From CAZSVI01 sp964610205 (lineage in GTDB: Bacteria > Bacillota > Clostridia > DSM-8532), in NCBI GenBank assembly GCA_964610205.1, contig CAZSVI010000009.1, positions 1 through 43,932 of the forward strand: 43,932 bases of DNA. Direction: 5' to 3'. Every line of letters begins with the position of its first letter. The stretch's first letter is position 1. Made by a program: the position numbers and the translations under genes. Below the pieces are notes generated by a model. The model was not told where the DNA came from. It ran no database searches and saw only the letters and a list, made by a program, of their open reading frames with translations. This document shows positions 26,318 through 34,413 of this stretch, piece by piece.

Positions 26318-27160
26318 TTAATTCTGGCTTTTGAACTCAGACGGCGGAATACCCGATTCTTTTTTAAAAACCTTGCTGAAATAAAAGGGATCCTTATATC
26401 CCACGATGCCTGAAATTTCCGTAATTGAAAGATCAGAATCCCGAAGAAGCTCTTTTGCTTTCGCGATCCTGATCTTTTCAATATATTTGGCCGGAGAATA
26501 GTTGGTCACTTTCTTAAAATTCCTGATAAACTGATAAAGGCTCAGGCTGCATATGCGGGCATAATATTCAATGAGGTGATCCCGCTGGAATTCCTTGTTC
26601 ATGGTGGTTATGACATTCTCCATGCCGCTGTCCGCAGGGGTTTTATTCCTGCTCGACAGGGAAGCGACTTCCCGTGAAAAAGAAGACAGAAGCTGAACCA
26701 GATAACCTGCGCATAGGGAGTGAAAAAACATTTTTTGAATCTGGAGCTCATGGATGATTTTTTCAAAAAGCGCGATCAGTTCGGAATGGATGCCGATATT
26801 ATAAAATCCGCTGCCCGAAAAACCCAGACTGTTCATTAAGCTTTCGGCCTGGCTTCCGGTGAAGTGGATCCAATAAAATTCCGGGTTGTCCAGTGCCAAA
26901 TAGTAATAATTCTGATGATGATCCGGCCAATATGCTATAATGCTGCCGGCTTTTGCCGTCAAGGTGTCGTTATTCATAATATAATGACCGGCGCCGTTAA
27001 TCAGGTAAATAACATAAAAATCCCGTCTTGTTCTGTTTAAAGATACGTCTTTGCTGTCAATTCTGATATAACCGCAGCTGTTGATGGAATAAGGAACCGT
27101 TGATTCTTTATGCCCGAGGTATGTGTCATACTCCATATACGAACCGCTGTAACTATACAT
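26318..27160 (-). CDS. AraC-family regulator next to a GH109-like gene
   Basis: 280 residues. A cupin-like N-terminal domain (VIYLINGAGHYIMNNDTLTAKAGSIIAYWPDHHQNYYYLALDNPEFYWIHFTG has the usual strand pattern) is joined to a C-terminal double helix-turn-helix (IEYYARICSLSLYQFIRNFKKVTNYSP, ITEISGIVGYKDPFYFSKVFKKESGIPPSEF). A GGAGGG site precedes the ATG on the minus strand. The gene is divergent from the oxidoreductase at 27349. The shared 188-base region holds a repeated motif and an inverted repeat that look like its operator. Probably activates that gene in response to a sugar; the ligand is unknown. Confidence 0.9.
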   Translation of the reverse strand: MYSYSGSYMEYDTYLGHKESTVPYSINSCGYIRIDSKDVSLNRTRRDFYVIYLINGAGHYIMNNDTLTAKAGSIIAYWPDHHQNYYYLALDNPEFYWIHFTGSQAESLMNSLGFSGSGFYNIGIHSELIALFEKIIHELQIQKMFFHSLCAGYLVQLLSSFSREVASLSSRNKTPADSGMENVITTMNKEFQRDHLIEYYARICSLSLYQFIRNFKKVTNYSPAKYIEKIRIAKAKELLRDSDLSITEISGIVGYKDPFYFSKVFKKESGIPPSEFKSQN

Positions 27161-27180
27161 TACTCACCCTCCCCAGCAGT

Positions 27181-27324
27181 CCTGTAGCATTAACAATTAC
27201 GCAAAATACTACAGGAGAACAGCTATAATATTCATGGACATAATATATATTATCATTATAATTTAAGTATATCAACAGATTATGTTATAGCCTAAGCCAT
27301 AATTTTTACGCAAAATAGTATAGG
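27181..27324. promoter_or_regulatory. Candidate AraC operator region (direct repeats)
   Basis: A 19-base motif occurs twice in the same direction: TTACGCAAAATACTACAGG (27197-27215) and TTACGCAAAATAGTATAGG (27306-27324), with 17 of 19 bases identical and starts 109 bases apart. The first copy also forms the right arm of a perfect inverted repeat, CCTGTAG (27181-27187) with CTACAGG (27209-27215). The position between divergent regulator and enzyme genes is typical for an AraC-type loop-forming operator. Confidence 0.6.
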
Positions 27325-27348
27325 TAAATGATTGTGAGGGTTAAATCG

Positions 27349-28605
27349 ATGAAGAAGAAAGTGAATGTTGCCGTTATCGGTGTAAGCGGGCGCGGAAAAG
27401 GTCTGATGGGCTGTATTTATGATATGAAGGATGTAAGGATTGCCGCGGTGTGTGATTTGTACGAAGACAGGATGGAGGAAGCGGCAGGCCGCGTATTTAA
27501 AAAATGCGGATATAAACCATACGCCTGCCGGGACTATAAGGAAGTGCTTGAAAGAGAGGACGTTGATTGCGTTATTATCCCTTCGTCGTGGTCGTCGCAT
27601 ATAGAGATTGCGTTGGCCGCAATGCGTGCGGGCAAACCGGTGGGAATTGAAGTGGGAGGCGCATATTCCTTGCATGAATGCTGGGAACTGGTGAAGGTGT
27701 ATGAGGAAACCGGTGTGGACTGCATGATGCTTGAGAATTGCTGTTACGGCAGAGAAGAAATGACCGTTCTGAACATGATAAAGCAGGGTATTTTCGGGGA
27801 ATTGATACATTGCCAGGGCGGATACGAGCATGACTTAAGGCGGGAAGTTGCAATGGGTTTGGAAAACCGTCATTACCGGTTTTGCAATTACCTGAACCGG
27901 AATGGGGAGATCTACCCGACACATGAAGTGGGACCGATAGCAAAATACCTGAATATAAACCGGGGGAACCGGTTCCTGTCCCTGACCTCTATGGCCTCCA
28001 AAGCGAGAGGCTTGCACCGGTGGATAGTCGACAACAAGGGCGCCGATCATGAGCACGCCGGGATAGAATTTACACAGGGGGACATCGTGACAACGATGAT
28101 AAAATGCGCTCATGGGGAAACAGTCTTTCTCATACACGACACCTCTCTGCCCAGAGTGTACTCCAGAGGCGGCAGGGTTCAGGGAACCAAGGCCATCTGG
28201 ATGGAAGACAAAAAATCGATTCATATCGACGGCAAATCTCCGGCTGAAAACTGGGATGCGCTTGATTTATCATGGGAACCCCTGGAAAAGTACATGGATG
28301 AATATGAACACCCTCTTTGGAGGGAATATAGAAATCTGGGTGTCAAGGGCGGACATGGCGGCATGGATTTCCTTGTTCTCCGTGCGTTTTTTGAAAGTGT
28401 TATAAACAACAAGCCCACACCAATTGATGTTTATGACACAGTCACCTGGATGGCAGTCACCTGCCTTTCCGAAGACTCCATAGCAATGGGAAGCATGCCG
28501 GTAGCTTTCCCGGACTTCACCTGTGGAAAGTGGATAAACCGCGAGGATGAAATTCCCTCAAAATATGGTCTCAGCAGGGTGTTTTACGACTGCTTTCAGG
28601 AGTGA
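27349..28605 (+). CDS. Gfo/Idh/MocA-family protein, GH109-like
   Basis: About 418 residues. The N-terminal Rossmann fold begins VAVIGVSGRGKGLMG and binds NAD(P). The middle and end carry blocks I recognise from GH109 NAD-dependent alpha-N-acetylgalactosaminidases: YPTHEVGPIAKYLNINRGNRF, SMASKARG, KGGHGGMDFLVLRAFFESV, DVYDTVTWMAVTCLSEDSI and FPDFTCGKW. It may therefore cleave a glycoside by a transient oxidation mechanism, although a simple sugar dehydrogenase role is possible. No signal peptide is seen, so it acts in the cytoplasm. The start at 27349 follows GAGGG at 27336-27340; an ATG at 27328 lacks a site. Divergent from its AraC regulator. Confidence 0.85.
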   Translation: MKKKVNVAVIGVSGRGKGLMGCIYDMKDVRIAAVCDLYEDRMEEAAGRVFKKCGYKPYACRDYKEVLEREDVDCVIIPSSWSSHIEIALAAMRAGKPVGIEVGGAYSLHECWELVKVYEETGVDCMMLENCCYGREEMTVLNMIKQGIFGELIHCQGGYEHDLRREVAMGLENRHYRFCNYLNRNGEIYPTHEVGPIAKYLNINRGNRFLSLTSMASKARGLHRWIVDNKGADHEHAGIEFTQGDIVTTMIKCAHGETVFLIHDTSLPRVYSRGGRVQGTKAIWMEDKKSIHIDGKSPAENWDALDLSWEPLEKYMDEYEHPLWREYRNLGVKGGHGGMDFLVLRAFFESVINNKPTPIDVYDTVTWMAVTCLSEDSIAMGSMPVAFPDFTCGKWINREDEIPSKYGLSRVFYDCFQE

Positions 28606-28699
28606 GCCAACAGGATGGTTTGACTGATCATTTCGAGTAAGGATAAACAATAAAAGGAATAAGACAGCAGAGGCAATGACAGAATGATCGACAATAAAG

Positions 28700-28730
28700 C
28701 CGCAGGGAAAATACAAACTGCGGTTTTGTT
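28700..28730 (+). terminator. Terminator after the GH109-like gene
   Basis: CCGCAG (28700-28705) pairs with CTGCGG (28718-28723) around a 12-base loop, followed by TTTTGTT. The rest of the 28606-28881 spacer has no recognisable gene. Confidence 0.65.
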
Positions 28731-28881
28731 CTGTTCAAGGGTATTGACTATTTTTTTATGCAAATTCAAGAATGTTTTTTATAGGCTCAACGAATAATGT
28801 CTGTGCCTTACTTATACCAAGAAAAAATAGAGAACTGAAAGACAGTGGAAGCGTCCCTGTGTTTCTGTGTCTCCCGTAAGC

Positions 28882-29544
28882 TTATAAAAGGCATAGAAAG
28901 TCATATATCGGTTTTAACTTCATATATCCTTCTTTTAAAACAGCAGGTAAATCCTTTGAAAATGCAAGCTCGAAATCACGCTGTATGCTTTCAAAATAAA
29001 TATTTTTCCTATCAAGCCATAATTTTATATTTTCCGGATGAGCAGGAAACTTGCTTCGCTTATACATTTCACCGCCAATTGTAAATGCATCCTGAGATTC
29101 ATAGCATTGTAACCCACCTAAAAAAGCAGGATGACTATCCAGTATCATTTCACGCATATGGTTCAGGGAACAGGTTTCCGCACCGTAATAGCCGACGCCA
29201 AAGCTTGAACCGTTCTGATTTATTTCAAACCAATAGCAGGGGGAGGTTGACATCCGGGATTTGTCGCGCAGAAATACAAGCCAGGCATTATCCCGATACA
29301 GGCTCTTATCTTTGGAAAACCGTGTATCCCTCCGTACTCTCGAAATCAGTTTGGAGGGTACGGTAATCATTTGGCTGTCAATTTTCCGAATTATCGGAGA
29401 CAATTCGTTGATAAGCTCTACAAACGGGTTATATACATATTGTTTGTATTCGTTTTTATGGCTTTCATACCATTCCTTGCTGTTGCGCAGTTTGTTTTCC
29501 AATAAAAATCGTAGTGTATCTTCCTTAAATCCTTTAAAACTCAT
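28882..29544 (-). CDS. DUF2461 family protein
   Basis: 220 residues of the DUF2461/TIGR02453 family. Recognisable features are the N-terminal F.GF..DTL.FL..L..N..KEWYE..K pattern and the family hallmark RRDTRFSKDKSLYRDNAW (about residues 90-107). A GVGYYGAETCSLNHMREMI block follows. The biochemical function of the family is not established. The gene stands alone and faces neighbours of unrelated function. A GGAGGG site lies just upstream of the ATG on the minus strand. Confidence 0.88.
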   Translation of the reverse strand: MSFKGFKEDTLRFLLENKLRNSKEWYESHKNEYKQYVYNPFVELINELSPIIRKIDSQMITVPSKLISRVRRDTRFSKDKSLYRDNAWLVFLRDKSRMSTSPCYWFEINQNGSSFGVGYYGAETCSLNHMREMILDSHPAFLGGLQCYESQDAFTIGGEMYKRSKFPAHPENIKLWLDRKNIYFESIQRDFELAFSKDLPAVLKEGYMKLKPIYDFLCLL

Positions 29545-29610
29545 AAGTTCCCTCCATGTTCCATCCAGGTAATCCTTTTATGATTATAACATACTGCGGC
29601 AAAGCCGCAA

Positions 29611-29791
29611 GAATTCAGAACCCAGAATTCAGTATTCAGAATTTAAAACACTCTGACAATATGCCTACACCAAAAGGAGTAAGGATAATTTCGGTTACTT
29701 TATCGATTAAAAATACAGCTATACCGAATGCTATGAAGTCAGCTTAACTATGAGGCTATATTCTGAATCCTGAATTCCGGGTTCTGAATTC
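29611..29791. repeat. MITE-like element with 32-bp inverted repeats
   Basis: The left arm (29611-29642, GAATTCAGAACCCAGAATTC...) and right arm (29760-29791) are reverse complements at 30 of 32 positions, enclosing 117 bases. A TGCGGC-AAA-GCCGCA hairpin (29595-29609) abuts the left arm. Inside, on the minus strand, an open stretch (29636-29746) reads FIAFGIAVFLIDKVTEIILTP and a few more residues. It is hydrophobic, lacks a start, and could be a captured gene fragment. The structure suggests a small non-autonomous mobile element. Confidence 0.6.
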
Positions 29792-29826
29792 TCACCTCTA
29801 AGCTTTGATACAACTTGCTTAGAGCG

Positions 29827-29857
29827 AAAAAGTTTGCAAAAAAAACAAACTTTTTTA
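29827..29857. terminator. Strong A/T-flanked hairpin
   Basis: AAAAAGTTTG (29827-29836) and CAAACTTTTT (29846-29855) form a perfect 10-bp stem with a nine-base loop. Flanked by A and T runs, it could terminate in either direction. It insulates the AraC gene at 29980. Confidence 0.65.
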
Positions 29858-29979
29858 GAGGAATTATATATTTAAAAGAGTTCTGAATAAAGAAGTCATT
29901 ACAACAAATCAGGGAATTAACATTTTAAGGGCATTGTGATAAAATAGAGAAAAGTTATCCGGAAGGTACAGAAAAAACT

Positions 29980-30870
29980 ATGCGTTATGCCGACTATATA
30001 CCAAATTATTTAAAGGACTATGGTGATGATCCGCTTAGAAATTTTATGGGCGGTATTCACATTATACCTCATAGTTTCGGCCATCAGCATGGTTCACCCT
30101 TCAATATAACATTGAATGACAGAGTAACCGGAGATTTTGAAATTATCTATATCATTGGAGGATACAGTATCATAACCATAAGCAATACAAGATATGATTG
30201 TTATAAAGGTGATCTGGTACTTATTCCTCCTTTCACAAAGCACAGTATTCTTACTACTGAAGACAATCCCCATGATAATTACTGGCTGCATTTTGATATT
30301 AAACCGGTTTCCATGTATCACGGCTTTATAAAAACATTGATGTCAGGCAATTCACATCTTAGCCATTTAGGTCTTTTACCATCTGTTATTTCCCTGTATG
30401 CCAGGCTTGAAGAAGAAAACTACAAAAAGCTGCCCGGCTACTATTCCTACTTTAGCACGCTGACAACCCAAATAGTAACAGAGATTCTTAGAAATAAAAT
30501 CAATAGCCAGTCCCTTCCATATACGCACAGAAAGAATGCAATGGAATGTGATACCGTTGAAAGAGCTATCGGCTATATACATAATAATATCTCATCAGGT
30601 ATCGTTTTGTCTGATATTACGAACAAGCTGCACATCAGCAAATCATATTTATTTAAGTGCTTTTCAAATGTTCTTGGTATGTCTCCAAGCCGGTTTATTC
30701 AAACCACAAAAATCAAGCAGGCGGAGAGGCTTTTGATAACAACGGATATGACAGTTTCCGAAATTGCTGACAAAACAGGATATTCATCTTCGTATTATAT
30801 GTCCAAAGTATTTAAGGATTTTTATGACACATCTCCAACCGGATACAGAAAATCTTTTATAAAGTACTGA
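29980..30870 (+). CDS. AraC-family regulator upstream of the second URO-D gene
   Basis: 296 residues with a cupin-like N-terminal domain (about 40-130, ITISNTRYDCYKGDLVLIPPFTKHSIL then NYWLHFDIKPV) and a C-terminal double helix-turn-helix (LSDITNKLHISKSYLFKCFSNVLGMSPSRFIQ, VSEIADKTGYSSSYYMSKVFKDFYDTSPTGYRK). The ATG is preceded by GGAAGG. It runs in the same direction as the URO-D-like gene 163 bases downstream, unlike the divergent pair at 24 kb, and probably controls it. It is one of three cupin-AraC proteins within 8 kb. Confidence 0.9.
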   Translation: MRYADYIPNYLKDYGDDPLRNFMGGIHIIPHSFGHQHGSPFNITLNDRVTGDFEIIYIIGGYSIITISNTRYDCYKGDLVLIPPFTKHSILTTEDNPHDNYWLHFDIKPVSMYHGFIKTLMSGNSHLSHLGLLPSVISLYARLEEENYKKLPGYYSYFSTLTTQIVTEILRNKINSQSLPYTHRKNAMECDTVERAIGYIHNNISSGIVLSDITNKLHISKSYLFKCFSNVLGMSPSRFIQTTKIKQAERLLITTDMTVSEIADKTGYSSSYYMSKVFKDFYDTSPTGYRKSFIKY

Positions 30871-31033
30871 AAAATATATCTTTTGTGTAGAATTTTATAT
30901 TTTCTTTGGATGCTTTTTTTTTATAATGAATATATAAACATAAAGTTGTCTTCTGCGTGCTTTGAAACCATTCTGTACTCATGATTAATTGAGAAGTATG
31001 AAGACATAACCTATTATTAATGGAGGGCCATTT

Positions 31034-32107
31034 ATGGAATTTTCATTAAAGCCTGACTTTGATCAATGTAAAAAAAGGTACGATGCATTTTGGAATCAGA
31101 AGATAATAGACAGGCCGCCCATAAGTATAACCATACCTGTTGAAAATCCGGTTAAATTGCCATGGAAGCAGTATCAAAACAACCGTGACAGGTGGCTGGA
31201 TGTTGATTTCCGTGCTGAAGAAATGTCATTAAATCTTAAAAACCAACAATATATGGCTGATGCCTTGCCTGTAGCGTTCCCCAATATGGGGCCGGAAATA
31301 TTCAGCGCCTGGTGTGGCTGCGAATATGAATTTGGAGACTGTACTACCTGGAGTCAGCCCTGTATAGATGATTGGGAAGAGGAGAGTGAAAAAGCTGTAC
31401 TCAATATGGAACATCCTCTTTTTAAGGCAACGGAAAAGTATACCCGTAGACTGCTGGAGTATGGCAAAGGTAATTTCATTGTAGGCTTGACTGATTTTCA
31501 CCCTGGCGGAGACCACCTTGCCGCATTAAGGGATCCCGCGAACCTAGCAATAGATTTGTTGGAAAACGACGGGTTTGTCAAAGCCAAGCTTAAATCATCG
31601 CAGAAAGAGTTTTTTAAGGCCTATGATTATTTTTACAATATTTTAAAAAATGAAAATATGCCAATCACTTCATGGCTTCCACTTATTCATGATAACAGAT
31701 ATTACATACCATCGAATGATTTCTCGTGCATGATAAGCAGTAAAATGTTTGAAGAATTCTTTTTGGAAGGTATAATAAATGAATGCAGGTTTTATGAAAG
31801 ATCCATTTACCATCTGGATGGGCCCGGAGCTTTAAGGCATCTTGATATGATACTGGATATAAAGGAGCTTGACGCGGTTCAGTGGGCAGAAGGCGCGGGC
31901 AATGAAGGATATGAAAAGTGGATCCATATATACCAAATAATTCAAAAGGCAGGAAAAAGCCTGCAGCTGCCATGTTTGAAATTGGATGAGATCCCTATGG
32001 TATTTGAAACCCTAAAACCGGAAGGTGTGTGGTTCAGCGGGTTTCATGGGATTCATGATGCAGATACGGCAAACAGGGTAATCAACAGAATATCTGCGTG
32101 GAAATAG
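31034..32107 (+). CDS. Second URO-D superfamily protein
   Basis: 357 residues, a different branch of the URO-D/methyltransferase superfamily from the protein at 24158. The family's TIM-barrel features are visible: FDQCKKRYDAFWNQKIIDRPPISI at the start, GLTDFHPGGDHLAALRDPANLAIDL in the middle, and SIYHLDGPGALRHLDMILDI with His260-Leu-Asp262 where MtaA-type enzymes have His-x-Cys. Related proteins are often labelled as corrinoid-system methyltransferases, but no experimental role is known to me. A GGAGGG site precedes the ATG. It follows an AraC regulator and ends before a strongly structured spacer. Substrate unknown. Confidence 0.8.
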   Translation: MEFSLKPDFDQCKKRYDAFWNQKIIDRPPISITIPVENPVKLPWKQYQNNRDRWLDVDFRAEEMSLNLKNQQYMADALPVAFPNMGPEIFSAWCGCEYEFGDCTTWSQPCIDDWEEESEKAVLNMEHPLFKATEKYTRRLLEYGKGNFIVGLTDFHPGGDHLAALRDPANLAIDLLENDGFVKAKLKSSQKEFFKAYDYFYNILKNENMPITSWLPLIHDNRYYIPSNDFSCMISSKMFEEFFLEGIINECRFYERSIYHLDGPGALRHLDMILDIKELDAVQWAEGAGNEGYEKWIHIYQIIQKAGKSLQLPCLKLDEIPMVFETLKPEGVWFSGFHGIHDADTANRVINRISAWK

Positions 32108-32120
32108 CTTTCAATGAGCG

Positions 32121-32300
32121 CTTGCGCGAATTGCGTGCCAAAACGCGGGCGCTTTAGCGCCTACATAGCGCGTTTTGTGTACAACGCACCGCGAGCGTTT
32201 TATCAAACGCCCCTTCAGTGGGGGAGTGTACCCGCCACTGAAGCTGTAATCGGTTTATCCCCCGCCTATAGAGGCAGGGGTCTTAGGGGCGTTTGATAAA
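32121..32300. repeat. Nested-hairpin element between convergent genes
   Basis: The right part is bounded by a perfect 15-bp inverted repeat, TTTATCAAACGCCCC (32199-32213) and GGGGCGTTTGATAAA (32286-32300). Inside are two more hairpins: TTCAGTGG (32214-32221) with CCACTGAA (32235-32242), and CCCC-GCCT..AGGC-GGGG (about 32259-32280). The left part is GC-rich, with AAAACGCG..CGCGTTTT enclosing GGCGC-TTTA-GCGCC. The whole can fold as a multi-branched cruciform. It probably also terminates both flanking genes. Related to the 25373-25480 element. Confidence 0.65.
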
Positions 32301-32304
32301 TACA

Positions 32305-33660
32305 CTATCTTACCACCGTGCTGGTTTTCCATTTTCCGGTAAGGTAATAAACGAACAGGATAAGCCCGGTGCCGACGCTGGCAAGAGGCGCTGCCAGTCC
32401 CAACCCCCACATCCCCTTGTCCAGAATCACTCCGAATAAGACTGCCAATGGGATACGGAATCCGAGAGAGGACATAATCCCGCCAAACGAAGATACGATT
32501 GTATGCCCCGAGCCTGTTATAAGGCCATTCAGGCAAAATACCGCCGGTACAAAAAGATAGTCAAGGCTGAAAGTATGTATATATTCCACACCTGCGGCAA
32601 TCATGCCCGGATCGTCTCCGAACAATGCCAGGATCTTTTCCGGGAACAGGCGAGTAAGTATGTATACTGCAAGCGATACGGAAAAAGAAAGTATAAATCC
32701 GACATGGAATGTTTTTTTTGCCCGGTTGATCATTCCCGCGCCTATGTTCTGAGCAACCATTGCCGAAACGGAAGAAGCTACCGCAATAGCCGGAAGTATC
32801 GCGAATCCGTTATATTTGCTGATAATACCTATAGCAGCCGACTCGCTCACACCCATGCCGTTTGCAATGGCAGTGAGTACAAGGAATGATATGTTGGCAA
32901 TGACATTCTGTATTGAGATGGGAATTCCCACACGCATCAGCATAAAGAACCGATTTTTGTAAAACCGGAAGGAACTCAGTTTGAAATCGAAATCAAAACT
33001 GCTCCGTTTTAAAAAGATAATACATGAAAACATGCTTATCGCCTGGGAAATAATGGTTGCAAATGCCGCCCCTTTTGCTTCCATGCGAAACACCCCTACA
33101 AACAGAAGATCAAGAAGAATATTTATTATGCAGGCGATGGAAACAAAAAACAGCGGCCGTTTGCTGTCACCCAGACCACGCAGAATAGCTGAGAAAGCGT
33201 TGTATCCGAAAATAAAAACCGTTCCCATCAAAGTAACATTAAGATATTCCCGAGCCTGCCTGTATGATTCTTCCGGCGTTTGAATCAAACGAAGGATTAC
33301 ATCCGATAAAAGCATCATTACCACGGTAAAAATGACTGCCGCAAAAAGAAGAAACGTAATCAGCGTTTTAATGGATTCGCTCATGCTTTTTCTGTCCCCT
33401 GAACCGAGGAATTGAGCAATGACAACAGTTCCGCCCACACTCAGGCCAATAACGATATTCGTAATGATAAAAGTAACCTGTCCGCCGATGTTAACTCCCG
33501 AAATTCCTGTAGTGCCGATAAAGTTTCCGACTATCAGCATATCGGTAACATTGTAAAGGGTTTGAATCAAATTCGAAAGCATGAAGGGCAGGGCAAATTG
33601 AATCAGTTTCTTAGCAACGCTGCCTTCTGTAAGGTTTTTTTCTATGGTTGTTATTTTCAT
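32305..33660 (-). CDS. MATE-family multidrug/cation efflux protein
   Basis: 451 residues with about 12 hydrophobic segments. The MATE signature is clear at the start (LIQFALPFMLSNLIQTLYNVTDMLIVGNFIGTTGISGVNIGGQV) and at mid-protein (VGIPISIQNVIANISFLVLTAIANGMG, AIGIISKYNGFAILPAIAVASSVSAMVAQNIGAG). Such proteins export cationic compounds in exchange for Na+ or H+ across the cytoplasmic membrane. It is a single gene, convergent with the URO-D gene and separated from it by the structured element. The substrate cannot be predicted from the sequence. Confidence 0.93.
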   Translation of the reverse strand: MKITTIEKNLTEGSVAKKLIQFALPFMLSNLIQTLYNVTDMLIVGNFIGTTGISGVNIGGQVTFIITNIVIGLSVGGTVVIAQFLGSGDRKSMSESIKTLITFLLFAAVIFTVVMMLLSDVILRLIQTPEESYRQAREYLNVTLMGTVFIFGYNAFSAILRGLGDSKRPLFFVSIACIINILLDLLFVGVFRMEAKGAAFATIISQAISMFSCIIFLKRSSFDFDFKLSSFRFYKNRFFMLMRVGIPISIQNVIANISFLVLTAIANGMGVSESAAIGIISKYNGFAILPAIAVASSVSAMVAQNIGAGMINRAKKTFHVGFILSFSVSLAVYILTRLFPEKILALFGDDPGMIAAGVEYIHTFSLDYLFVPAVFCLNGLITGSGHTIVSSFGGIMSSLGFRIPLAVLFGVILDKGMWGLGLAAPLASVGTGLILFVYYLTGKWKTSTVVR

Positions 33661-33719
33661 GTTTCCCCGCCAATATCATAATAAAATAAAAATCAAATAT
33701 AAACGTGGCCATAAAGCAA

Positions 33720-33871
33720 CCCCACCTCCTCAGGTGGGGGTATCAATTAAATTTAACAGGCAATAAGCATGTGATTAGCTGCTCATTGCTGGATTTTTAC
33801 GCAAAATCCCCTGTCTCCCGCCTCGATATAACGGTGTGTTGCAATTGCAAGCAATTGCTTCCGTTGTTATA
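33720..33871. repeat. Hairpins in the MATE upstream spacer
   Basis: Two structures lie in the otherwise gene-free 33661-34132 stretch. CCCCACCT (33720-33727) pairs with AGGTGGGG (33732-33739) over a four-base loop. Further on, TATAACGG (33827-33834) faces CCGTTGTTATA (33861-33871) with a two-base bulge, enclosing two copies of the palindrome GCAATTGC. The first hairpin resembles IS605-type ends, but no transposase is near. Confidence 0.45.
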
Positions 33872-34132
33872 AACTTTATAATAATTGAAGATTATTGTCA
33901 ATCAGTATTTTTGAGCAGCACCGCTTTATCAGCAAACCAAAGAACCCCGTTACAAGGAAGCTTTTAAGTATTTGTCAATGAAAAATAATACCCAGATATC
34001 CGGCAACCGGATGCAACTGTATTGAGAAATATAATGATTATTTTATGAGATAAGAAAATAATATAAAATAATCAACAATTCTATAATATTGAATATTTAC
34101 ACGATAAACTTACAATGCTATGCTGCAAATGA

Positions 34133-34315
34133 AGGCGCGTTCCTCGGCAAGCCTCGCAATTTACCGAATATGTCCAGGAAATCGTCAATAAGCTGACACT
34201 TCAGCTATTCGCTGGGAACAGGAACCTTCTTGGGCCGCATCATCACAAAAATGGCGAACGATATTTTGTAACACCGTATGATTTCTCAGAAAAACAGTTC
34301 GGGAGAACAGAATAG
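34133..34315 (+). pseudogene. Possible gene remnant in spacer
   Basis: An open stretch without a start codon reads ...ASQFTEYVQEIVNKL..GNRNLLGPHHHKNGERYF..TPYDFSEKQFGRTE, then a stop. A different frame just after it (34318-34368) continues as GGAWRDRYCFARFGV before its own stop. The protein-like composition and the frame change suggest a decayed gene, but I do not recognise the family, and a chance open frame is possible. Confidence 0.3.
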
Positions 34316-34413
34316 CCGGCGGTGCCTGGCGCGACCGCTACTGTTTTGCGAGATTCGGGGTATAGGACGCATTCTTTAATATACAAAGCCCTTAAAATTA
34401 AAAGCTCGCGGGC

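Noticed and set aside
27292..27943. Minus-strand frames of 122-179 residues opposite the GH109-like gene
   Set aside because: Shadow frames of a well-supported gene; no conserved motifs.
29556..29747. 63-residue plus-strand frame in the 29.6 kb repeat
   Set aside because: Mostly inverted-repeat sequence; the opposite strand reads more like protein, and neither has a ribosome site.
32114..32296. 60-residue plus-strand frame after the URO-D gene
   Set aside because: It consists of the nested palindromes and has no ribosome site; the DNA structure is the better explanation.
33720..33871. CRISPR array or tRNA
   Set aside because: The hairpins are not regularly spaced repeats and no cloverleaf can be drawn.
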